A DNA stretch of 64,000 bases from Stenotrophomonas sp. ESTM1D_MKCIP4_1 (lineage in GTDB: Bacteria > Pseudomonadota > Gammaproteobacteria > Xanthomonadales > Xanthomonadaceae), in contig NZ_CP026004.1 in assembly GCF_003086895.1 (NCBI RefSeq), forward strand, positions 434,074-498,073, in the 5' to 3' direction. A program made the position numbers and the translations under genes. The notes under the pieces are model-generated. The model saw nothing but the letters and a program-made list of their open reading frames with translations. It made no database searches and was not told the origin of the DNA. This document shows, piece after piece, positions 24,965 to 31,372 of the stretch (position 1 is the stretch's first letter; every line of letters starts with the position of its first letter).

Positions 24965-25926
24965 GCCAGGGTCAGGCGCGCGCTGACTTCGGCGGCCACC
25001 CGCGCGGTTTCACGCAGGGGCTCGATGCGGTCGTGCTGCCAATCCAGCCAGCGCGTCTGCAGCCGACCACGTTCGTGCAACTGCTGCTGGAAGCGGGCCA
25101 GTCGCCCCTGTGCGGTGTCGGCCAGGGCCACCATCACCGGCAGGCGCGTGGCGCTGGCTTCGGACAGCAGGTTCACCGAATCGGGCGATACCACCACCCG
25201 GTCGGCCCAGCCCAGCAGGCCGGCATAGGGGTTCACGCCGTCGCCGCCATCACCCCAGATCACGTGCGGCAGGTGGGCGAACATCGCGCGCAGCACATCG
25301 GCCAGGGCGGGCGGCGTGCGTCGCGAGGTGGTGGCCAGCAGGCTGCCGCCCTCGCTGCCTATCTGTTCGGCGAGTGCCTTGAACACCGCCACCATCGCCG
25401 TCTCGTCCCACGGGGCCAACGGCGTCGGCCCGCCCACCAGCAATGCGGTGCGTGGGCCGGGCAGGGCGCTGAAGTCGGCAAACGCGGCACGGCCCAGCGC
25501 CAGCCAGTCATCGTCCACCGGGTTCAGGCTGCCCACCAGGGTGAGCACGTTGCTGCCACGCAGGGCATCATGTTCGGGCACCACCACCAGATCCCAATGA
25601 CGGGCAGGCAGCCTCGGGTCGAGAATCTGCACCGTGCGGCTGCCGCGCCCACGCAGCACGCGCAGCGCACCGGCCGCCTGGCGGCCACAGCCGATGGCCA
25701 GCGCGGGGGCCTGCGCCGCCAACGCGGCAAAGTCCTCGCCATAGCCATTCACATCGCCGGGCAGGCGCCGCGGCGCGAGCCACCGCCACGGCGCGCGGGG
25801 CTGCAGCACCAGCGGGTGGTGGGTGCCCTGGCGCAGCGCCGAGGCCAGCGCGACCGCCTGGCGGACATTGCCCGCACGGCCGTCAGTGACCGTCCACGGC
25901 GCGCTCGATCGTTTCACCATTGGCAT
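24961..25926 (-). CDS. ELM1/GtrOC1-like (DUF1022-type) protein
   Basis: The 321-residue protein resembles the family named after mitochondrial fission protein ELM1, common in proteobacteria. Signs are the N-terminal WTVTDGRAGNVRQAVALA, the central ALLVGGPTPLAPWD, SLLATTSRRTPP, and the C-terminal YAGLLGWADRVVVSPDSVNLLSEA. The arrangement looks like a GT-B glycosyltransferase fold with a nucleotide-sugar-binding C-terminal half, and a lipopolysaccharide-related role has been proposed for bacterial members. No membrane segment or signal peptide is visible. Start is at ATG 25926 (MPMVKRS) or the second ATG at 25920. The stop codon lies in a SMAG repeat. Confidence 0.8.
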   Translation of the reverse strand: MPMVKRSSAPWTVTDGRAGNVRQAVALASALRQGTHHPLVLQPRAPWRWLAPRRLPGDVNGYGEDFAALAAQAPALAIGCGRQAAGALRVLRGRGSRTVQILDPRLPARHWDLVVVPEHDALRGSNVLTLVGSLNPVDDDWLALGRAAFADFSALPGPRTALLVGGPTPLAPWDETAMVAVFKALAEQIGSEGGSLLATTSRRTPPALADVLRAMFAHLPHVIWGDGGDGVNPYAGLLGWADRVVVSPDSVNLLSEASATRLPVMVALADTAQGRLARFQQQLHERGRLQTRWLDWQHDRIEPLRETARVAAEVSARLTLA

Positions 25927-26046
25927 TAATTCGTTTCAGCCCTGCTGGGTGTTGCAACAGTCGCGACACTCTACACTCCTGATCGTCGTTTCGCCCTGCG
26001 CCTGCCGCGGGCACTGACTTCCCTTTGTTGCCCTGGAGATCCACCG

Positions 26047-26637
26047 ATGTCCCACGCGCTCGACGCTGCTGCACTGGACCAGTTGTTCCGCACTGCCCGT
26101 ACCCAGAACGCCTTCCTCGACACGCCGGTGGAAGACGCCCAGCTGCACGCCCTGTACGAGCTGGTGAAGTGGGGCCCGACCGCTGCCAACGGCAGCCCGG
26201 CGCGCTTCGTGTTCGTGAAGTCGGCAGAAGCCAAGGCCAAGCTGGCCCCGGCGCTGTCCGAAGGCAACCACGACAAGACCCTGGCCGCCCCGGTCACCGT
26301 CATCGTCGGCTTCGATCAGGATTTCCACGAAAAGCTGCCGTACCTGTTCCCGCACACCGATGCCAAGGCCTGGTTCGACGGCCCGCGTGAAGGCCGCCAC
26401 GAAGGCGCGTTCCGCAACGGCAGCCTGCAGGGCGCCTACCTCATCCTGGCCGCACGCGCGCTGGGCCTGGATGCCGGCCCGATGTCCGGCTTCGACAATG
26501 CCAAGGTCGACGAAGCATTCTTCGCCGGTACCAGCATCAAGTCGAATTTCCTGGTCAACCTGGGGTACGGTGACCCCTCGGGGCTGTTCCCCCGTCTGCC
26601 GCGCCTGTCGTTCGACGAAGCGGCGCGCATCGCGTAA
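26047..26637 (+). CDS. RutE-like malonic semialdehyde reductase (nitroreductase family)
   Basis: The 196-residue protein fits the HadB/RutE subgroup of FMN-dependent nitroreductases. Landmarks are the N-terminal [35 protein letters not shown], and [30 protein letters not shown]. Members reduce malonic semialdehyde to 3-hydroxypropionate, or nitro compounds, using NAD(P)H. No other rut pyrimidine-degradation gene is nearby, so the substrate is uncertain. A CCTGGAGAT ribosome site lies just before the ATG. It may be co-transcribed with the YceI gene 85 bases downstream, which shares the strand and is followed by a terminator. Confidence 0.87.
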   Translation: MSHALDAAALDQLFRTARTQNAFLDTPVEDAQLHALYELVKWGPTAANGSPARFVFVKSAEAKAKLAPALSEGNHDKTLAAPVTVIVGFDQDFHEKLPYLFPHTDAKAWFDGPREGRHEGAFRNGSLQGAYLILAARALGLDAGPMSGFDNAKVDEAFFAGTSIKSNFLVNLGYGDPSGLFPRLPRLSFDEAARIA

Positions 26638-26722
26638 GTCGCTGTATCGGTTTCGGGCCGCCCCCTTGGCGGCCTCTGCTGCACCCTTGGTACCCACCCT
26701 ACGATTCCGGAGAGTTCCTCAG

Positions 26723-27433
26723 ATGAGCGCCACCCGTAAACTGCTGCTGCCGCTGGCCCTGACCCTGGCCATCGCCGCCTGCTCCAAGCCGGCCGACACC
26801 GCTGCCCCGGCCGCTGATGCCGCTGCACCGGCCACCACCGAACAGGCTGCTGCCACCCCGGCTGCTGATGCCGCCGCTGCCGCCCCGGCTGCCGAAGCGA
26901 TCCAGATCGCCTCGGGCACCTACAAGCTCGATCCGAGCCACACCGACGTGCTGGCCCAGTGGAGCCACTTCGGCTTCTCGCACCCGAGCGCGCATTTCGG
27001 CAACGCTGAAGGCACCCTGGTGTACGACGCTGCCGACGTGACCAAGTCCACCGTGGAAGTGAAGCTGCCGCTGAGCGGCCTGAACAGCTTCACCGCCAAG
27101 TTCGACGAACACCTGAAGAGCGCCGATTTCTTCGACGCCGCCAAGTTTGCCGATGCCACCTTCAAGAGCACCAAGGTGGAAGCCGCCGGCACCAACAAGC
27201 TGACCGTCACCGGTGACCTGACCATCAAGGGCATCACCAAGCCGGTCACCCTGGATGTCACCATCAACGGCGGTGGCGAGCACCCGATGGCCAAGGTGCC
27301 GGCCGCTGGCTTCGATGCCACCACCACCCTGAAGCGCAGCGATTTCGGCGTCGGCGCCTACGCCCCGAACGTCAGCGATGAAGTGAACATCCGCATCACC
27401 ACCGAAGCTACCGGCGAAAAGCCGGCGGCGTGA
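26723..27433 (+). CDS. YceI-family periplasmic lipoprotein
   Basis: The 236-residue product has a lipoprotein signal with lipobox IAAC (Cys near residue 20). An Ala/Pro/Thr-rich linker of about 40 residues, built of AADAAAPA-like units, leads to a YceI lipocalin-like barrel (YKLDPSHTDVLAQWSHFG, then TVTGDLTIKGITKPVTLDV). YceI domains bind long isoprenoid or other amphipathic ligands. The ATG at 26723 follows CCGGAGAG and begins the signal directly; the longer frame upstream runs through the preceding gene. The intrinsic terminator at 27464 ends the transcript. Confidence 0.9.
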   Translation: MSATRKLLLPLALTLAIAACSKPADTAAPAADAAAPATTEQAAATPAADAAAAAPAAEAIQIASGTYKLDPSHTDVLAQWSHFGFSHPSAHFGNAEGTLVYDAADVTKSTVEVKLPLSGLNSFTAKFDEHLKSADFFDAAKFADATFKSTKVEAAGTNKLTVTGDLTIKGITKPVTLDVTINGGGEHPMAKVPAAGFDATTTLKRSDFGVGAYAPNVSDEVNIRITTEATGEKPAA

Positions 27434-27463
27434 TGTAACCCGCTCACTCGTTGTGAGAAGGCA

Positions 27464-27496
27464 GAAGGCCCGCTGAAAAGCGGGCCTTCTTTTTTC
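27464..27496 (+). terminator. intrinsic terminator after the YceI gene
   Basis: Stem GAAGGCCCGCT/AGCGGGCCTTC with GAAA in the loop region, followed by TTTTTT. Confidence 0.95.
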
Positions 27497-27563
27497 TGGT
27501 GGAGTGGGGTGACCGCGCGGGAACCCGCTTTGGCTTGGGCCTGCGCCGGGACCTGCTTCCGGT

Positions 27564-27894
27564 AGAGTCGACTGTTAGTCGACTGCTTTTGGGGGATGCC
27601 CGAATCCCGCGCCATGCGCTAGTCGACCAACGGTCGACTCTACCCCCGTTGGAATATCCGGAATTCTGCCGGCCAGCGGCCGGCACTACCGCGCTCAGCG
27701 CTGGGCAATCAACCACGCGGCGCAGGCAGAGTCGACTGTTAGTCGATTGCGCTTCGCGGTGCGCCGGAATCGCGCGCTGCGCGCGCTAGTCGACCAACGG
27801 TCGACTCTACCCCCGTCGCGATATCCGGAATTCTGCCGGCCAGCGGCCGGCACTATCGCGCTCAGCGCTGGGCAATCAACCACGCGGCGCAGGC
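27564..27894. repeat. tandem duplication of ~165 bases containing SMAG dyads and a gene 3' end
   Basis: Copy 1 (27564-27727) and copy 2 (27728-27894) run in the same order. Each has AGAGTCGACTGTTAGTCGA, a variable middle, CTAGTCGACCAACGGTCGAC, then ATATCCGGAATTCTGCCGG, a CCGGCC dyad and CGCTCAGCGCTGGGCAATCA up to GCGCAGGC. The last 33 bases in copy 2 are the end of the gene at 27862; copy 1 carries an untranslated duplicate. The middles differ, so the duplication is not recent or has been partly recombined. Confidence 0.9.
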
Positions 27895-28263
27895 TTCGCT
27901 CGGGCTCTGCTTGGCCTTCACCGTCATGCCGCTGGCGCGTACGAAGGTCTGCGCGGCCTGCGCCACCACGTTGCGGGCGATCAACGCGGCCTGCTTGGTG
28001 GCGGCCTGCTGCTTGCGCAGCTGCACGATATGCACCGAGGGGCGGCCTGCCGGCGCGTACTTCTGGTCGCGGCGCAGCACGTCGGCTACCTGGGCCACTT
28101 CAAATTCGGCCTGCAGGAAACGGTGCTCGGCCTCCAGCAGCTCGCGCAGCGGCGCGCGCAGTGCCGCCGGGTCGGCGAAGGCGGCCAGTGCCGTGTCGCA
28201 AACAGCATCATCAGCGAAGCGGGTGCGCAGCTTGTCGATGCCGGCCAGGGTCAGTTTGCCCAT
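27862..28263 (-). CDS. hypothetical cytoplasmic protein, mostly helical
   Basis: I do not recognise this 133-residue protein. It has no signal or membrane segment. The middle is helical and charged (LRELLEAEHRFLQAEFEVAQ, then ADVLRRDQKY), and the C-terminal part is lysine-, glutamine- and alanine-rich (QLRKQQAATKQAALIARNV). The ATG at 28263 has GAGG upstream; the longer upstream frame is a shadow of the divergent membrane protein gene. Its last eleven codons (ACAAWLIAQR and stop) are duplicated downstream within the tandem repeat. Confidence 0.7.
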   Translation of the reverse strand: MGKLTLAGIDKLRTRFADDAVCDTALAAFADPAALRAPLRELLEAEHRFLQAEFEVAQVADVLRRDQKYAPAGRPSVHIVQLRKQQAATKQAALIARNVVAQAAQTFVRASGMTVKAKQSPSEACAAWLIAQR

Positions 28264-28326
28264 GGAGGGCCTCACAGATGCGGGAAAGGAGCGCGATTGT
28301 GGCAGAGAACGTCGCAACGCGTTCCT

Positions 28327-28389
28327 GTAGAGCCGAACCCATGCTCGGCCTGCCTCGCCAAAAGCAGCCGAGCCTGGGCTCGGCCCTAC
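28327..28389. repeat. pair of inverted SMAG-type dyads in a divergent promoter region
   Basis: GTAGAGCCGAACCCATGCTC and GAGCCTGGGCTCGGCCCTAC flank a short spacer, lying between the divergent genes at 28263 and 28426. SMAG elements in promoter regions are less usual than after genes. Confidence 0.8.
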
Positions 28390-28425
28390 AATGGGCCGCT
28401 GTTTCACACCATGGAGGGCAACACG

Positions 28426-29256
28426 ATGCAGGAAGCGCAGTACTGGTTGAACGAATTCTGGGCAGGTCTGAGCGTGCTCGATCTGGCCGTTGGCAGCGTG
28501 CTGGGCGTTCTGCTCGGGCTCGGCATCGGCATGGCCCTGTGGTACGCGCTGCATCGCCGCCGCTGGCTGCAGCGTCAACGGCGCTGGCACCACTGGCTGC
28601 TGGCCAGCTACGTGGTGCTGCTGCCGCTGGGCACCGCCTTCTTTGGCCTGCAGTTGGGGTTCACTGCGGGTGCGCACCGCGCGCTGCTCAAGCAGATGGA
28701 CCATTTCCAGCCGCACCTGCAGACCCTGGTGGGCGCGTGGAGCGTCAGCTTCACCGATTCGCTGGATGACCCGCGCATGCGCGAGGCCCTGCGCAGCCAG
28801 GGCACGGTGGGGGACGTCGCGGATGCCGTCGCGTCGGCCTATCTGAGCGAGCACCCGCTGCCGCTGGCCGATCGCCTCGGCGATGGCGTGCTGGCGCGTG
28901 GTGGCGGCTGGGTCATCGGCAAGGTGCGCGAAGGCGTGCTGCGCGGCCTGGTGGAAGACACCCTGGTGGACAAGGCCGGTGTGGTGGGCGTGGAGCCCAA
29001 GGTCGTACGCGAGGCGCTGACCATGCACGTGGACGAACTCCTGCATACGCGCGGCGTGGTGCGGCTGGTGAAGGCGCAGATCAACGGCATGATGCCCGGC
29101 GTGTACTTCGGGCTGCTGCTGCCGTGGCTGGTCATCCTGCTGCTGGTGGGGCTGGAAATCTGGGCCGCGCACCGGTTCGGGTGGGTGCGCCGGGTGGCGC
29201 CCAACGCGGTCGTGCCGGATGCTGGCCCGCAATTGCAGGATCCGGCCGAGGGTTGA
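28426..29256 (+). CDS. integral membrane protein, unknown function
   Basis: The 276-residue product has three hydrophobic segments: near residues 17-40 (AVGSVLGVLLGLGIGMALWY), 57-78 (LLASYVVLLPLGTAFFGLQL) and 228-250 (YFGLLLPWLVILLLVGLEIW). A polar stretch of about 150 residues lies between the second and third. I do not recognise the family. GGAGGG eight bases upstream favours the ATG at 28426 over the in-frame ATG at 28411. It is divergent from the hypothetical gene at 27862 and ends just before a SMAG dyad. Confidence 0.75.
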   Translation: MQEAQYWLNEFWAGLSVLDLAVGSVLGVLLGLGIGMALWYALHRRRWLQRQRRWHHWLLASYVVLLPLGTAFFGLQLGFTAGAHRALLKQMDHFQPHLQTLVGAWSVSFTDSLDDPRMREALRSQGTVGDVADAVASAYLSEHPLPLADRLGDGVLARGGGWVIGKVREGVLRGLVEDTLVDKAGVVGVEPKVVREALTMHVDELLHTRGVVRLVKAQINGMMPGVYFGLLLPWLVILLLVGLEIWAAHRFGWVRRVAPNAVVPDAGPQLQDPAEG

Positions 29257-29263
29257 TGAGGTT

Positions 29264-29285
29264 GCCGGCCAGCGGCCGGCACTAC
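29264..29285. repeat. SMAG-type dyad
   Basis: GCCGGCCAGCGGCCGGC plus ACTAC, between converging genes. Confidence 0.75.
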
Positions 29286-29306
29286 CTGGTTCTCACCCAC
29301 CGTGCC

Positions 29307-30104
29307 TCAATCGCCGTCGGTTTCGTCCGGGTGTGCCTTCCAGTAACCCGTTGAACGGATCCAGTCGCGCGGTACGCCCAGGTGGCCTTCGATGAACTTG
29401 CGCATCATCCGTGCGCGGCGCGATTCGGTGGCAATCCAGTAGAACGTGTCGCCGTCGGGTGCCTCGAAGTCGGTCAGCATGTCTTCCAGCAGCGTGCTGC
29501 TGGCTGCCGGGAAGCCGTTGCGCTCCAGCCAGTGGATGCGCACGTTCTCGTACTGCGGCAGGTCCTGGCGCTCGTCCTCGTCGCTCACCTCGATGTACGC
29601 CTGCACCTCGGCGCCTTCGGGCAGCACGTCCAGCCAGCGGGCAATGGCCGGCAGCGCGGTTTCATCGCCCATCAGAACGTAGGCGTCGTAATCATCAGCC
29701 ACCACGAACGAGCCACGCGGGCCGCCGATCGACAGCGTGTCGCCCGGCTGCGCGCGTTCGGCCCACGGCCCGGCAATGCCCTGGTCGTGCAGCACGAAGT
29801 CGATGGCCAGCTCGCCGGTCTCGTGGTCCCACCAGCGCGGGGTGTAATCGCGCGCCACCGAATGTTCCTTGCCCTCGGGGTAGCGCGGGCCCTCGGCGGT
29901 CATTACCGGCAGCACCATCTCGCCGCTGCTGTTGGGGAAGAACAGCTTGATGTGGTCATCGGGGCCGGGCGAATCGAAACCGGCCAGGTCGGCACCGCCC
30001 AGCACCACGCGGCGCATGTGCGGGGTCACGGTCTCGGTGCGCAGTACGGTCAGGTGGCGGAAGCGCACATCCAGGCGCAGCCGCGAATTTTCATGTGAGG
30101 TCAT
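29307..30104 (-). CDS. siderophore-interacting FAD-binding protein (YqjH/ViuB-like ferric reductase)
   Basis: The 265-residue protein has the two-domain layout of siderophore-interacting proteins. An FAD-binding barrel comes first (TPHMRRVVLGGADLAGF, then DHIKLFFP and RDYTPRWW, the last a variant of the flavin-binding RxYT motif). An NAD(P)H-binding C-terminal domain follows (YVLMGDETALPAIARWLDVL, then FYWIATESRRARMMRKFIEG). It should reduce ferric siderophores in the cytoplasm to release iron. I chose the ATG at 30104 (MTSHENS), 66 bases after the stop of the PadR gene on the same strand, so the two probably form an operon under the PadR operator. Confidence 0.9.
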   Translation of the reverse strand: MTSHENSRLRLDVRFRHLTVLRTETVTPHMRRVVLGGADLAGFDSPGPDDHIKLFFPNSSGEMVLPVMTAEGPRYPEGKEHSVARDYTPRWWDHETGELAIDFVLHDQGIAGPWAERAQPGDTLSIGGPRGSFVVADDYDAYVLMGDETALPAIARWLDVLPEGAEVQAYIEVSDEDERQDLPQYENVRIHWLERNGFPAASSTLLEDMLTDFEAPDGDTFYWIATESRRARMMRKFIEGHLGVPRDWIRSTGYWKAHPDETDGD

Positions 30105-30170
30105 TGCAGTACCTGTACTAGGCAAGCGCGCGCCATCGCGCGCGTGGAAGGGGGAACGACCTGGCGGGCG

Positions 30171-30734
30171 TCAGTCTGGCTCGGTCGGGGTAACACGGTA
30201 GGGCGCATCGGCCAGCGCACCGTTCAGCAGGGCCGAGGCGCGCGACAACTGCTCGGCCACCGCCTCGGCCTCGCCCTCGCTCCAGCGGCCGTGGTGGCGC
30301 ACCAGCGCCTGCTTGAATTCGCGCAGGGCGGTGGCCAGCGGCGGCGGCAGCGAGGCCTTGGTGATCTCGCGGGCGCGGTCGAAGGCGCGGCGCTGGGCCA
30401 GGCGTACCTGGGTGCGCTGCACCTTCAGCTCGAATTCGCCCGCCGCGGTGATGCGGAACACGCGGCGGCCGTCCTCTTCTTCCGACGCCACCCAGCCGGC
30501 CTGCTCGAAGCTGGCCAGCAGCGGGTACATGGTGCCGGCGCTGGGGGTGTAGGCCTGCATGAACAGCCCGCTGATGTGCTGGATCAGCTCGTAGCCGTGG
30601 CGCGGCTGTTCACCAATCAGTGCCAGCACCAGCAGGCGCAGGTCGCCCCGGCTCAGCACCCGCGGCTGACCGTTGCGGCGGGGGATGGCGGGCGCGTCGG
30701 GTTTGCTGGTCTTGGCGGTAGCGGTCCGGCTCAT
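30171..30734 (-). CDS. PadR-family transcriptional regulator (YqjI-like)
   Basis: The 187-residue protein has an N-terminal PadR winged helix (LRLLVLALIGEQPRHGYELI, then SAGTMYPLLASFEQAGWVAS) and a helical C-terminal dimerisation part. In Escherichia coli the PadR-type repressor YqjI responds to nickel and controls yqjH, a ferric-siderophore reductase. Here the reductase gene follows on the same strand, which supports a YqjI-like role. The N-terminus lacks the His-rich stretch of E. coli YqjI, so nickel sensing is not assured. Two CGATATATCG palindromes lie directly upstream of the start. Confidence 0.88.
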   Translation of the reverse strand: MSRTATAKTSKPDAPAIPRRNGQPRVLSRGDLRLLVLALIGEQPRHGYELIQHISGLFMQAYTPSAGTMYPLLASFEQAGWVASEEEDGRRVFRITAAGEFELKVQRTQVRLAQRRAFDRAREITKASLPPPLATALREFKQALVRHHGRWSEGEAEAVAEQLSRASALLNGALADAPYRVTPTEPD

Positions 30735-30736
30735 TT

Positions 30737-30772
30737 CGATATATCGGTAACGAGTGTGCAAACGATATATCG
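30737..30772. promoter_or_regulatory. tandem CGATATATCG operators upstream of the PadR gene
   Basis: Two identical ten-base palindromes at 30737-30746 and 30763-30772, 26 bases apart centre to centre, close to the regulator's ATG. They are the natural candidate for autoregulation by the PadR protein and probably overlap its promoter. Confidence 0.7.
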
Positions 30773-30883
30773 ATAGGCGGGGCCGGGCAAGCACGCTTTC
30801 GGCCACACCGATGTGCAAAATGGGCCACGGGGCCAGGCAGGGCAAGGGGTTGGGGCAGGGCGTGCGCGCGCTGCAAGCCACTA

Positions 30884-30917
30884 TTGCGTGGCCCGGCATC
30901 CGTGCCGGGCCACGCAA
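30884..30917. other. perfect 15-bp hairpin
   Basis: TTGCGTGGCCCGGCA and its exact inverse flank a TCCG loop. No T-run follows on either strand, so it is not a standard terminator; it lacks GTAG and is not SMAG. Confidence 0.8.
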
Positions 30918-31298
30918 CAGCAACCGCAGAAAGCCCCGGTGGACGGGGCGGGCAGACAACGCGGCGAACCGCTGGAAGGGGCCTGCTCCCCACCGACGGT
31001 GCGGACCGACCGACGCAGCGTCCAGAGCCATATGCGACAAGGCTGTCAGATATACGGTGGCGTACCGTCAGACAAGGCCTACGACGGCCCAGATTGCCCT
31101 ACGGCGGTCATGCGTGGCGGTAACACTGCGTCCTGCACGTGGGCGCAGCAGGCCAAAAGCGACACCCGGCGCGGGGCCATACGGCGGAAAAAACAGAGGG
31201 TTAAGCCCACTTGTCCCGGCCCCGCGTGGCCCGGGACAGGCCTTGCGGACATGGGCTTTACGCATCCATACGGCAGCGTAGCCAAACGACGCAAGCCC

Positions 31299-31331
31299 TT
31301 GGTGCGCTACACTTTGCGGTCTAGATATCTA
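31299..31331 (+). promoter_or_regulatory. probable aceE promoter with overlapping palindrome
   Basis: TTGGTG at 31299-31304, a 17-base spacer and TAGATA at 31322-31327 resemble a sigma-70 promoter 42 bases before the aceE ATG. The -10 box is the left half of the palindrome TAGATATCTA, a possible operator. Inferred from sequence only. Confidence 0.5.
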
Positions 31332-31372
31332 TACAACAGTCGCGCGCGTGCGTGCGGTAATTGGGAGCGCTA

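Larger units (their letters stand above)
30773..31372. other. long non-coding leader region upstream of aceE
   Basis: About 600 bases without a credible gene; open frames here are Arg/Pro-rich and lack ribosome sites. It contains a perfect 34-base hairpin at 30884-30917 and a promoter-like element with a TAGATATCTA palindrome near 31322. Most of the interval is otherwise featureless to my reading. Confidence 0.6.

Noticed and set aside
27562..27894. Repeat-spacer pattern that might suggest a CRISPR array
   Set aside because: There are only two units, they contain SMAG dyads and a gene end, and no cas gene is present.
30754..31281. A 175-codon frame upstream of aceE
   Set aside because: Arg/Pro-rich composition, no ribosome site, overlaps the PadR operator and the perfect hairpin.
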